Assembly (NCBI GenBank): GCA_050084515.1 | Contig: CM114273.1 | Location: 26,598,001 to 26,662,000, forward strand | Direction: 5' to 3' | DNA: 64,000 nt | From: Blasia pusilla | Lineage: Eukaryota > Marchantiophyta > Marchantiopsida > Blasiales | Shown here: positions 12,246 to 23,619 of the stretch, in pieces | Position numbering within the stretch: position 1 is the stretch's first letter | How the letters are laid out: every line of letters begins with the position of its first letter | Made by a program: the position numbers and the translations under genes | The notes under the pieces: generated by a model | Database searches by the model: none | The model's input: the letters and a program-made list of their open reading frames with translations, nothing else | Told to the model about the DNA's origin: nothing

Positions 12246-14687
12246 CTACAATTCAGCTTTCTCTCGTAAGCGCTGAATTTCATGTTCCTTCTTCATCAAC
12301 ATTATCTTATGTTGTTTGATAATATAGTTTAGATCTGAAATATAGTCTCCTACACAATCGAGCTGCTTCAGAGGATTGTTGTATTGAAAGTGACTTATGT
12401 GGGAAAGCTTGCAGATACGTTGAAACAGGTTTTCCGCCGCCATGCAAATCTACACACACACATGGAAGACGCATCAATCGTGTCTGATATCTTATTCTAC
12501 CCGTCAAGCCTGTCCGAAAAGAATCCAGGATTATATTCACAGTCTCACGTTGCAAACTTCACTTTCTTCCTCGGAGTGGGAGTTTCATTGTACCTGACTT
12601 CGAGCCAAAGTTTTTGTCGCTGCAGCATGAAGAATACTATCCGTATGCAGCTGAGTGGCAGCAGTTTCACCCTTCTTCTTTTCGAGCAGTTGCTTTTGCA
12701 CGCTAATACTGTTATCAAGATTGAGGATTTCATTGGAAGTCGTTTTCACATAAGCTTGTAGCTCCGTCCGTACAACTTCCATCTGGTCTGAGCATGTCTC
12801 CACATGTTTCTTCAAATCATAATTTGTAGCCTGAAGGGTTGCATGCCTGATAGAACCTTCAATCAGACACCCGAGAATCATGTCACAATCGGAGCAGACA
12901 CAACATCCTTCACTTACTGAAGCAAAAATTCTTAGGCTTCAGGACTTCAGTCCGGTTTGAGCAACATATTAGAATACATGCCCACATGAACACGATACAA
13001 AAGGCGAGTGCTGGGAAATATAGTCGTGAGTTGCATAACTTCTACAACGGAGAGAACAGACAGCGAGCTCTGAAGCGGAACGCACAAATCACACCAACAT
13101 ACGGAGAGCAGCAGACTGATCAACAGACAAAAGATTCGTGCCGAAGCCACCTGATGAACGCCATTCCTCTTCTTACGTTAGATTGAAGCGGGGTGGCTTT
13201 GAGACCCCGTTGCTGAATCGGGATTAACCTACCTCCCGTAATATCGGTTATTTGTAGCAGTGAAGCTAGTCCAAACGTTGGATTAAAGTCGCATTTATCA
13301 TCTATTCCAGAACGTTGGGGAAGTGTAATGCTCACAGGCAAATGTGGAAGGGAATCTATGGCTGGATCATGTGACAAATAGGTCTAAGAGTCAAACTTGA
13401 CCTCATAAGGAGATCGTTGATCTCATTGAATCCTTCAGAGGTTTCAATCACCGTCTCCAAATACTTATGGTAGAACATCATGCGCTCCAAATCGGCATGA
13501 GTCGCGTTCTTCTCATGCTTGAGAGATACCAGTTGAGTTTCCAGTTGCCAAATTTCTGCTTCCTTCATTCATCACACTACGGCAGACTACAACCTTCAGG
13601 GTCCATTCAAAAAAAATGACTCCCAGCCTAATGCGGCTACGCTTATCAAAGCTGGTAGCAGATCGGTGCAAGTAAGACCATAGAGTGGAAAATTGTATGC
13701 GACTCATTCCTGTCAGTCTCTTATCTTCGTAAAGATCGCTAACGTGAGAAAGACTACTCACGTTGGAAATACCAGAATATTCTCCCATCTTGTCTCACAA
13801 ATTAAAGAAAAATTTAGAAAGGAGACTCAATTGTGACGTCGAAAATCTGCAGAACCTTACTTTCCGAAGGTAAGTCTCCATACAAGATTCGAGAGATTGA
13901 CCTTTTCATTTCGCAGCCGGATCTCATCAGCCGCTTTCTTCTCAGCACGCTTTTTCTTGACACCATTCTCCTGAAACATCATTTTAGGAAAGAAACAATC
14001 GTCATGCTCAATGACGATTGAGATGGAGGAGCCAAATTGAAATGACGATTGGTATCGAACGCGAGGAAAAAGCCCGCTTAAGATTAGTGGCAAAATGTGG
14101 CCCGCTTAACGCAAGTCCAAGGATAACGCCGTTGACCAAGTTGTGCCGAACCCCGAACTTGGAACAACCTGTAGAAACTTTGAAAAGCCGATAAGGGATT
14201 CCTGTAACTGGAGATCCCTAGTTCGCAATGTCTCCTCACGCTTCTTCAAAATTTCCTCCTTCCTGATCAAGTCCAACGGTAGCAAAATTCAAACCTGCTA
14301 GGTGCGGTAGCGCTCACTTACTGAAGACCATTTAAACGAGCTGAGATCACTTGCGAGAAAAAAAACTCTCTGAGAGAGATCCAGTGCTAGGGTTTCAATG
14401 ACAATACTTAAAGTCTCTATGCCTTAAACTACTTTTTTTGAAACAGACGCTCCGTCATTCTGCAGATAACGAGGAAGTACTAATTGAAGATTCTTAAGAA
14501 CTCACTGTGCAAATTCAATTTTCTGATTCTCCAGCGCCTCTTGCACTTGCGCGACCATCCGTCGCTTTTCTAGTAAGCGTGTGGCAGGCAAAGCCTTGTC
14601 CAATTGTCCTGGGTTCATAGGGTCCGTGTCTTTCGCCACTCCCATGGCTACATTCACAGGCAATGGAGATGGAGTCGTCGCGGCCAT
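12246..14687 (-). CDS. CCDC42/CFAP73-type axonemal coiled-coil protein, six exons
   Basis: Exons (minus): 14687-14506, 14262-14169, 13970-13902, 13562-13402, 12846-12594, 12449-12246. All joints are GT-AG and keep frame, giving 320 residues, close to the usual size (about 316) of CCDC42. The DUF4200 coiled coil starts at about residue 38 with LLEKRRMVAQVQEALENQKI. It continues through LQLQESLIGFSKFLQ, then ENGVKKKRAEKKAADEI across the next joint. The second coil has the signature YLETVIETSEGFNEI and, after the next splice, RHATLQATNYDL. The C-terminal exon carries AAENLFQRICKL. The family (Chlamydomonas MIA2/FAP73 and animal CCDC42) belongs to the ciliary and flagellar axoneme, where MIA2 helps assemble inner dynein arms. 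In a plant this implies swimming sperm, so expression is expected in antheridia. No break was seen. I cannot decide between CCDC42 and CFAP73 orthology by eye. Confidence 0.9.
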
Positions 14688-15670
14688 CTGCTAAAATTGA
14701 ATTTCAGATTCGTCCCCGGGACAAACAACCACTAATCGAATACAAGCGATTCAGCGCTTCAACGCGCAGAAACACGCAGAATTCTGACTTCATCAAAAGC
14801 TCTTACAGCCGAAGCCAACCCCTCGCCACGAATTACCACGGTCCGCATTGTGGGATAGCAGCGCAATAAATCACCGTGACTGCTCATCTCTTCTCCTCAA
14901 CTCAGCCGCGGTTGAGTAGTGTTGGCAGCGTCCCTGCCCCGAAGGTTTCCTGAGTTCAAGCCCCGTGCGAGCGGAAGAACTTCTTGTCATTCTGTGCTCA
15001 AACCGTGGCCTATGTAGCTTTTCAATCTATTACTCCTCCACGACGTTGTTAAAGCCATCAATATTCGGCTCCACTCCGGCTCCACGACTTTGTTAAAGCC
15101 ATCAATATTCGGGGTCCTATAGCAGAAGTCCGACAGATGGGATTCTCACCAGTTTATTTCGCATAAACTGTTAAGGTGCCCGCCAGCATACTCTGTAAGG
15201 CCAGGTTTTTGCCGATGTATAGCTAATTCTTAGAGTGTTCTACGACCCCTCCCTCTAATCCGGTCCCAGAAATAAGTTTTCAGGTGGTGAAATTGCGTTC
15301 AAAATGGTAAAATGCTAACACGAGAACCCCAAGAAACTTCAGTTATTATGAACCCGAATCAGTTAAGCCAATTCAAAAAATCTTCTTCCACGACGACCCT
15401 TTTCCTGGACCATAATTGAACTCCCGTAATCATTCCGTTTCTTCTCTGACCCCGAATTCTGTATCCAGATTATATCTTCGGGATTCTTGACGAGCAGTTT
15501 TTTTATCCACGAGCAGACAGACCTAATTCTCACGTCGGCACGGATTCAATACCAACGTGCTTTCGCGCCCTGAAGAAAGGAAAGGTTCTTAGCTGAAACT
15601 AAACTAGCAAAACCCCTTTTCCGCCAATTTATTGTAAAACTGTGCAGGTCATGCAGATTTGAAACCACCG
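14688..15670. other. 5' flank of the CCDC42-like gene and a 33-bp direct repeat
   Basis: The block CTCCACGAC.TTGTTAAAG with its continuation CATCAATATTCGG is repeated at 15036-15068 and 15080-15112 with one difference. A stretch at 14899-14980 ends in a GAGTTCAAGCCCC block resembling a pol III B box, but no tRNA fold is evident. Confidence 0.5.
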
Positions 15671-15793
15671 TCATGGACACGCCACAAAGTAGTTCATCGG
15701 CATGGCAGCCGGTTTCCAATTCGGCTTCACTTTCCATGGGGGGACGGGAAAATCCCTTGCTCCTCCTTGTACCGTCACTACATTCACAGATGC
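15671..15793 (-). CDS. Possible terminal exon of an unrecognised small gene
   Basis: A minus-strand acceptor (CTTACAG ending at 15794) is followed by 40 codons and TGA. The peptide ends in a proline/tryptophan-rich tail, VPPWKVKPNWKPAAMPMNY, of unusually biased, protein-like composition. A plausible upstream exon reads MSSFLSSV from 16118 and then meets GTGAGA. A middle exon after TTGCAG near 15999 could link them in phase 0. None of this is secure and I do not recognise the protein. Confidence 0.2.
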   Translation of the reverse strand, partial: ASVNVVTVQGGARDFPVPPWKVKPNWKPAAMPMNYFVACP

Positions 15794-16717
15794 CTGTAAG
15801 TTTTTAATGAGATATCGGTTAGCGGCTTTTCAGCTTTCTTTACCGCATGTCACTCCGCAGGCACGAACAGTCACCAACTCTAACAATCCAGCACGAGATT
15901 CTTTTACCCCAGGCCTCTACCGAAATTATCAAATGCGACATTGCGGCTTTCAGAACCTGGAGTCTGTCGCTACAGGTATCGAAATCGGCGCCTCGAAGAG
16001 AGGCGAGGTATACCTGCAATCATCTCGGCAAATGTCACTCACCATCATAGTCAACGTGGGAAAGAGTTTCCCCTATTTCATTTCAGCTTCTCACAACAGA
16101 ACTCAGAAACGATGACATCGTTTCTGAGATCTTACCCTCACGTACGCTATCTCAGCCGTGACTCTCGTTTAACACATTCACCCGCAATCCGTGGTCGAAG
16201 ATATGCACTCCCCAGGGTTACTGCAATTCACAAAACTTCTAGAAGCCCACTCCTTCTCTATCGCGCTCTCTCGGTCTCAGGGTTCGGGGAGATTTTTTAA
16301 AGATGCCAGGCGATTACTGGTAATATATATAGTTACCCGGTTTTTTTTCTTTAGTCATCGGCTCCGGCTGCAAAATTTCATTTTCTAGGTTCATTTTCCG
16401 GTAAATTTCAATTTTAATCCGTGAAATTCCGAAAATTAAAAAAATTTGGCGTCGAATTCTCGTCCCGATTCCCCGTCACCAACGAGTTTCCGGATTTTTT
16501 TACAGTCACCAGGAAAACTCCGGCCGTTGAAATTTTCATCGGTAAATTTTTTGCTAGCAAGTACCGTCAGAAGATTTTCAACCAGCAAGCAGCGTCCTCT
16601 CTTTCCCATTCATTCACTATCATTACTCCAACATTCTAAGCAACCTAACTTCCAACACTCTAAAAAATTTCAACTCCGAAGACCTCATGTCACTTGGTAG
16701 TAAATCACAGTAAGATA

Positions 16718-16774
16718 TCCTTGGCAAGAGTTGAACCTGGTTCCTCCCACCAGTTGGGAGCCAAGGATCCTCCC
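16718..16774 (-). repeat. tRNA-like SINE head
   Basis: On the minus strand the sequence reads TCCTTGGCTCCCAACTGG, then GGAACCAGGTTCAACTCTTG. The first looks like a degenerate pol III A box and the second contains a near-consensus B box (GGTTCAACTCT). Spacing suits a tRNA-derived SINE. No second copy in the window confirms it. Confidence 0.3.
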
Positions 16775-16781
16775 CCTCTAC

Positions 16782-16811
16782 AATACTTGGAGCCCCAAAG
16801 CTCCAAGTATT
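16782..16811. repeat. Perfect 11-bp hairpin with 8-nt loop
   Basis: AATACTTGGAG (16782-16792) and CTCCAAGTATT (16801-16811) pair perfectly across CCCCAAAG. It sits between the tRNA-like repeat and the hAT relic and could be the end of a small transposon. It is followed by CTAA, as some Helitron ends are, but the spacing is wrong for that. Confidence 0.7.
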
Positions 16812-16854
16812 CTAAAAGGGCCCTACAAAACCAACAAATCTAAATCAAAACATC

Positions 16855-18460
16855 CTAAGTTATAGAAACTCCAGGGATGTCTCCTTCTACCACTCCTTCT
16901 ACTTCTGAAGACAGATATTTCTCTGGACTAGCAAAGATATATCTAAAATGAGCAGAATTTTTCCATGACACAATAGACTCACCCAACAAGTCCTCGTAAT
17001 CAGAGGAAGGGCCTTCTAAGGCAATCCTCAAAACAGCATCTAAGTATTTTGTAGACAACCTATTGCGAGATTTGCTCTTGATCATATTTTGAATGGAGAA
17101 AGCTCTCTCGCAAATAGCAATACTCACACATTGGACTCTAGCAATATTTGCTAAAATCAACAAGTTTGAAAACTTACATTGCAAAGAGGGACTCCAACTT
17201 ACCATAGCCCATAGGTCCCTAAAGTTGAGATCCTTCCACTCTATGGTAGCCGTCAATTTGAAAGATTGAAACTCTTGTTTCACAATAGGAGAGTTAATCA
17301 AAGCACATTGTTAAATAAATGAGGTCAGTTGCAATGTGCTTTGATTAACTTGTTAAATAAATGAGCAGCATTCCCATCATCTTCCAAAGGAGAAATGTCC
17401 CTAAAATAAATCAACACCGATTCTAGAGAATCACACAATGTGGAAATGGCTTGCCATCAAGATAACCAACGTATTTTATGGTATCTTTTCATCACTCGTC
17501 TGGAATCATTGAACTTTTCCTGCAAAGTGAACAGAAGTGTTCTCCTTCTGGAGGACCTCCTCAAGTAACCAGCAACAGAATTGAGAATGGAATCCACTTC
17601 ACTAGAGACTACCTTGCAATCAACAACTTTCGTCAGTAGACAAAGCAGCAAGGTTTGTCCTATGAGCAACACAATGAACAGATAGAATATAGGGGTTCAC
17701 CTTTTGCTTCATTTGTGAAGCTACTCCTGTCTTGGCTACCTACCATTGTCGAGGCACCATCAGAGCCAAAGGCAACCATTTTGGAGAATTCCAACCCTCC
17801 ATCCTTGATGAGTTGCAGCAACATTTCAGTAATAACGTTTGAAGACTTTGACTCACAGTGAAGTAATCCGAGAAAACAACACTCTGCTTGTCCCTCTTCA
17901 ATGAAAGTGGCAAACACAACTAAATGACCAGTAACAGATATGTTTGTGGACTCATCAATCATAATACCAAAAAAGGGAGAAGCCTAAACTCTTGAAAGAG
18001 TTCTTCTTAGCAAGACTTGGCTGATGAAATAAGATATTTCACTGTAACTCCTTTCATCATGATAAAGATCTCTTGTGATAGGTGCGTTTATAGAAAGCAA
18101 TAACTTACACAGATTGGGAAATTTCAGAATTGGCATAGCCTCCTTCGCAAGGAAGTATGCACACTTGAACAATGTTAGGAGGGCTACTTCACAGGTCCGG
18201 TTTGTGGTCGCAATGGCCTTGGCCATCGACTTCTTACCTCCATTAGCAGCCCATGAGAGCTTGATATGCTCATTGGACTTGGCGTGGTCAGTGAACACAG
18301 AGACTTTGCAATTAATTGCCCCATCTTTAGCAAAAGCACTCTTTCCCTTCCCATTCCTACAGACTTTACAAAAAATCCTACCAAGACCTGAATCATAATC
18401 GATCCAATCATACATTGAGTACCACACATCCTTCCATGCAATGCAAACTTTTTCATGCAA
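16855..18460 (-). pseudogene. hAT-type transposase relic, ZNF862-like
   Basis: Broken into four frames. The first (18460-17984) has a zinc-binding entry domain with IFCKVCRNGKGKSAFAKDG and a later H, of the TTF/BED-like sort. The second (17962-17660) has the catalytic-domain start MIDESTNISVTGHLVVFATF and MVAFGSDGASTMVG. The third (17672-17457) is the helical insertion. The fourth (17301-16855) has the C-terminal dimerisation motif ERAFSIQNMIKSKSRNRLS. The order is the usual hAT order and the best match I recall is the ZNF862/C17orf113-like group. Frame changes at about 17970, 17660 and 17300-17460 make it inactive. Terminal inverted repeats were not found. Confidence 0.8.
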
Positions 18461-18470
18461 TGAGAACCCT

Positions 18471-19118
18471 AAATCTATGCATCATCAAGCAGCAACGGAG
18501 TCGGGTCCTTCTGGGATAATCAAAGTTGCGGAGAGACGGGTACTTGGAGTTGGGGGAGCAGCGAACTGAGCTAAGAGAGAAGGCACCACTGCCGAGTCCA
18601 GAAGAACAACCTACGAGCCGAAGTTGGCAAACACAAGCTACAAATTTGGGGAGCCAATGTGCAGATTACGTTGGGGAGCCAACATAGAAGAGCAAAAAGT
18701 GAAGACAAGCTACGGAGCGGAGAGAAAACAAGCTAGGAAGCGCAAAAATCTGCTACACACATACAAACTCGCAGAGTCCAGGAGAAGACGACTTGCTTCA
18801 ATGCAGGTTTGTTTGTGGACTGCTTCGAAGTCAACAATGAGAAAACAATGATCAACTGCGGAGAGGGAGGAGTCTACACTCCAGAGCGTAGCAAAAATCT
18901 ATGCATCATCAAGCAGCAACGGAGTCGGGTCCTTCTGGGAGAATCAAAGCTGCGGAGAAACGGGTACTTGGAGTTGGGGGAGCAGTGAACTGGGCAGAGT
19001 CGGGAGTAAGGAGTCCGACTCCGGACTCTGGACTCGAGCGTTGCGCAACTGTGCAGCATCGCCGAGCAGCAGTGGAGTCGAAACTGTCGGGCCCTTCGAG
19101 GAGAATCAAAGTTGCAGG
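18471..19118 (+). repeat. Three dispersed copies of a 95-bp repeat
   Basis: A block beginning AAATCTATGCATCATCAAGC and ending near TTGGGGGAGCAG occurs at 18471-18562 and again at 18895-18984, with few changes. A diverged third copy lies at about 19046-19118 (GAGCAGCAGTGGAGTCG, GAGAATCAAAGTTGC). The material between is rich in GGAGTC/CGGAG words. It adjoins the hAT relic and may be part of a non-coding satellite-like element. Confidence 0.8.
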
Positions 19119-20172
19119 TCGTGCGGGGAGTCGGAGCTTCTAAGAGAGGAGCAACGTACTGAGCGGAGTTGAGGAGCGGATCGAGCACAATCGCGGACAG
19201 AATCAGAGCTATGGAGATTGGAGAGTGCGGGGAGGGAGTCGGAGCCTCGGAGCCTAGGAGTCGTAGAGAGAATAGTGCGGATTCAAGGAATGAGCTCGGG
19301 AGGGCTCGGAGCCTCGGTACTACCCCATGGCCCCACATGCTTGTTACCCACCCGTGTCGCCTCTGCCTGCCCATCTCGGGCTGCCCCTCCTAAATCTTCT
19401 CTTGAAGCCATTGGATTTCAGTCAAACGGCTACAACCTTAGGAGAAAGAGCGACGGGCTAGGGTTTGAGATCCTTCCCCCAAATTTGACGGTGACGATCT
19501 ACTATGCCTTTGGAATTCTCATCCAACCATCAGCTGTCTCCTCCAATCCCCCCTTGCCATGTAAGCCTAAAAATCTCCGGCCTTTAAAATTCAAATCGGC
19601 AGTATTCCGGGAGGCTCATTGTAGGGAGCCGTCGGTTTCTGCTGATTTCATACGCACGGCGGCTATATTCTGACGACTCCCTGCCGGAATGGGGATACTT
19701 TCCGTCATTCCTCTACTAACACCGTCACTTTCCGGAATGGCCTTGTCACACGCCGGAAACCCTGCCGGAAGTTTGCTGACCCAAACGGAAAATCTCAAAA
19801 CTGCCAGCTAGCACTACTCGCGACCCCGCATCTATGAAAACATTGCTTGGTTTGTTTCTCGTTGTTGCAAGGCTATGGCAGGCACTACTTAATTAGTACA
19901 GCCTCCCTACTTTCCGGAATCCGACTCCTAAATGGATCTCACGCCACAATCTCACGCTTTATTTTTTTACTCGTATTCCGCAGTATCTTTTATCCTACCT
20001 TTCATAAACGAAAATCACCAAATCTCAAAAAAATAAAAACATCTCAAAAGAGGAGGAGTAAAAAAAAATGTATAATGAACTGCAAAAAGAAAATGGCAAT
20101 TAGCGAACACCAACTCAATGAGATACACAATTGATAGCCTTAAACATATCTGACAAGTACATTAGTGGTTGG
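19119..20172. other. Repeat-rich non-coding stretch
   Basis: Contains several TTCCGGAATGG/GCCGGAA words around 19560-19920 on both strands, as in an old inverted repeat or MITE. No gene was seen. Confidence 0.35.
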
Positions 20173-20922
20173 TCACGCGTGGACGGACGACGAGGTGAAC
20201 CACCCCCCATCACTTCCGCACGACGTATCAATGCCAACGCTTGTGCACATACTTTGTAAGGCCACTGAGATGCATTGCCGAAAATAAGTACTGACTACAA
20301 AGAGAGAAGGACTACAAGAAGGGGCAAGGTGATGATTATTGAGGGAGTGGTTAGCACGTGTTTTCGGGAAAGTATCAAAAGACTCATGTAAATGATCGAA
20401 TACTTCCACTGCAAAAGGAATAAATCCATTGGTCGTCTGTCTCACATCATAACTTAACTCCTTGATTCTTGTTGCTGCTTTGGCCGTCGAACCTTTGGTA
20501 TGTGCGGCTCGACACACAAAGTCAAAACTTGTTGGATCAACAACCACCACATCACCTAGTGTCCGGAATCCACCTCGAGACACAACAAGATCAACTCTCC
20601 GACAATAGGTTGCTTGCGTAGTTGAAGGTAGGACATGGAGTTGCTCTTGCCCAACGGTGTACCCAGTAGTACGAGCCACCGATCCTACCGCCTCTATAAT
20701 GACATCATGTCTGACCGTTCGTTTTCCACCATGTGCACATTGGAGAATATGGACACCCTTTGCATCAATGGGATCCTTGCTCACACAATTCGGCACACCT
20801 AACAGAGAAGGATGGGGAAGTCCAAGGCGTAACACCAAAGTTGTCGAGAATATACTTTGAGGAAGACAAAATGGAAGAATAAGAGGATTTGTAGTAAGCC
20901 AATCCCCCGCTCCTCTACCCAC
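20173..20922 (-). pseudogene. LINE reverse-transcriptase tail with C2HC knuckle
   Basis: A 249-codon frame matches the C-terminal end of non-LTR retrotransposon polyproteins. It has a LRLGLPHPSLL segment, then a Cys...His...Cys arrangement (C..., GVHILQC, H), then RRVDLVVSRGGFRTLGDVVV. The last resembles the D...D/E-x-K core of the restriction-like endonuclease of early-branching LINEs. The reverse transcriptase itself is not upstream (20923-21000 is out of frame and then AT-rich), so this is a 3' fragment, or a 5'-truncated insertion as is usual for LINEs. Confidence 0.55.
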
Positions 20923-22342
20923 ACATGAATGCAGACGAGCTCATGAGCATCAGAGGATACCTCAGAGAGAATGTTCGAAAAGTTGATTTTGTGCAAATTT
21001 TCACCAAATCATGTGTGTAAAATTTTATGTAAAAACTTACATAAAAATTTACATAAAAGATAATTGTTAGAACAATTCTTTTTTATGTAAAATTGTAACT
21101 TAAGATACCTATGTAAGTATATTATGAAAAAAATGTCCAAGTATGAGTTGAATTCATACCTTGAAAATTTGTGATGATTCACTACTAGCAAGTGTAACGT
21201 TAAGAACAAATTTGATGACATTTGAATGTTTAAATTAAGACTCTACCTTAACAACTTAAGGAATAACAAATAATAATATGAAACTACTATAAAGTGGTAA
21301 GTAGACTTATATGTGGGTAGAGGTTCAGCAACATATCTCTTCACATTAATGTTGCAAAATGCAATCATGATCTTGTACATTTTTTTTTGAAAATGTTAAA
21401 ATATAACTATAACTGTAACTATAACTATATATATCAAAGACTGTTATATCATGGAAGCAATACATGATAAATCCTTCTAGATGTGAGTGATCAATATCAA
21501 TGTAAGTAGAAGCATCAATGATCGATGTTGAAGGATGATCTGTACGCTATATTTGAAAACAAAGAAGTTTCTCTCAATCTTGTTTGTACAACAAAAATAT
21601 ATTAAAGTATCTAATAAAGTCCTCGTTTGGAAAGATTGAATTAGGATATACGTGATCATACTAAATTTATATGAAGAATTTAGGTGAACAAATTATTGAA
21701 AGAATCAATTTATTTTTTGACTACATATATATTATTGTAAATTATTTGCAAGTTTGAAGTAAATAAGTCTACTAAAGTAATAGCATATACGCATTCCTTC
21801 AAAATAATTATTTTTTTGATGGCATGTGGGAATAGAGCTATTTGTTGTTGGGTTCAAATTTTAACATTAGTAAGTTGCAATTCTATCGATTGAATGGCAC
21901 TATACATATTGTAAATATCTTCACGAGCAAAAGCTCAACAAGATATACCGATTTGATATCAATGAGTTGCAATTTTTTAGTGATTGGGTGACACTACATA
22001 TATTATAATTATCTTGATGAGATAAATTTGGACATGATTCATGAGCAAGAATCGCCTTACTTGGATCTACACTTTGTTTTGGAAAATCTGAAATGATTAT
22101 TGTCAAAATATTCATAATAAAGTAAGTATAGTGTTTATAGCATATAAGAAAGGAAATGATAAACAGAACTCTGATCAGAATTCTAGCACAAATTTAAGTA
22201 AAGTAGATTTACTCTTGATTGATATTATGGATCAAATCACTTACGTGTGTTTTTATGATATTTTCGTAGATAAGACAAATAGTAATGGGACTCAATTGAA
22301 ATTGTGTTATCAAACCTTATTTTACGGAGTCATAGCTTGAAG
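20923..22342. other. AT-rich, no gene seen
   Basis: Very AT-rich sequence with short frames only and a TAACTATAAC repeat near 21405-21425. Nothing else is supportable. Confidence 0.5.
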
Positions 22343-23072
22343 TCAATCAAGCCCTTCTGTAATCAATTGACTGAAAGGGGGTAGAATTGTTTGTGAAGCG
22401 AGAGGAAAAAGAGCTCGGGAAGATCTCAGTTGTTGTTGAAATAACATGTCTCCCTCCTCTAGGTGGGCGACATGATCCATCAAGATAGGCGTGTCTCCTT
22501 GGAGAAACCTTGAAGCCATAATCAGTGTTACCAATGCCCAACTCCCCAAAAATGTTGTTGGAGCATATGGGACTGTGGAGGAAAGTCCCACCCCTCCAAA
22601 AAAAAGATAGCTTGTTATGAAGTCAAGACACCATCCTCTCCCTCAAATGTATTTCGACCAAGAAGTTGACCAAAAGTTCCCAAGATAGAAGCGTCAAAAG
22701 AAGCAAACCAATATAAGAACGGTGAAGTGGGAGGACAAGTGCAAAGAAGGTAGGAAGGACATCATAAAAAATATTGGGAGATAATCCCATAAGCCACTTG
22801 GGCCCCTAAATGAGGTAATAAATGAAACCATTCTACATCTTTCCAAAGGGCCTCATCCAAGAACTTGGAGACATAGTTGATGAAGCCAATTGGGACCCCA
22901 AAAACCCTAACCACTTCAATGCAGATGGGAAAATCAAGAGTAGACAGGGTGAATATTGAGGGAAGGCATAAAGCAGACCATACCCAATGTTTACTAGGTT
23001 AGACTTTAAGAAGGATAGATCGACTAGTTTTGGTAGAGCGTCTTCAAGGATATTTGAGAGCAACCTCGACAC
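22343..23072 (-). pseudogene. Unrecognised decayed coding relic
   Basis: Several short minus-strand frames in sequence (23072-22833, then pieces to 22343) contain protein-like peptides. Examples are DEALWKDVEWFHLLPHLG and GTFGQLLGRNTF, broken by stops and frame changes. The setting and decay suggest a retroelement ORF, but no family is assigned. Confidence 0.3.
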
Positions 23073-23612
23073 GTCAAGGGTGATTTATTAATGTCTTGGG
23101 TAATATAAAAAGTAGGTTTTCCCCTTCGTTTTGACCTCATTTGGAGCTATATAGAGAAGCTTATTATTTTGGGTAAGTTATCTTTATAAGTAGAGTTGGC
23201 TTTCCACTTTGGGAAGTGGTCCAATTGGTCAAGAGCCAAGGAGATGACCTCCGAGCATAGGTTACCATGGAGAGAGCTTGGGAGAGAGAAGGGGGTATAC
23301 CCAAGGAGAGAGAACTTTAGAGTTCATTCTCTCTTTCTTGAACCTCTTGGCATGAGGTAGCGGAGCTATGGTCCTCCTTGCCTTATGAGTGACCTAAGCA
23401 TCTCATTAGGAGAATAAGTTTGGTTTGACATAAGAGAGAGATGGAGTTTGTGTATACATTGCAAGACATAGAGTGTTTCTGATTTATTGGAGATATTTTG
23501 GTACAATGTCATCTCGATATCTAGATGCCATGAGTTAATATGGTATCTTGTGTGTTTGTGTGTGTATTTGGTGATAGCGATGTGTATGCACACAAAATGA
23601 TACCAACCGAGT
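23060..23612 (+). repeat. Diverged solo LTR of family B
   Basis: It follows the family B LTR from the TTTTGACCTCATTTGGAGC block, through GGTTACCATGGAGAGAGC, to a tail with GGTGATAGCGATGTGTATGC. It includes the distal tail that the two 5' LTRs lack. No internal region adjoins it. The family A element starts 8 bp beyond its end. Confidence 0.65.
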
Positions 23613-23619
23613 ATGCTAT

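Noticed and set aside
14899-14980. Possible tRNA or SINE (B-box-like GAGTTCAAGCCCC)
   Set aside because: No cloverleaf could be drawn, the A box is poor, and there is no second copy.
16782-16820. Helitron 3' end (hairpin then CTAA)
   Set aside because: The hairpin sits one base from CTAA instead of about ten, no matching 5' TC end was seen, and no Rep/helicase coding is nearby.
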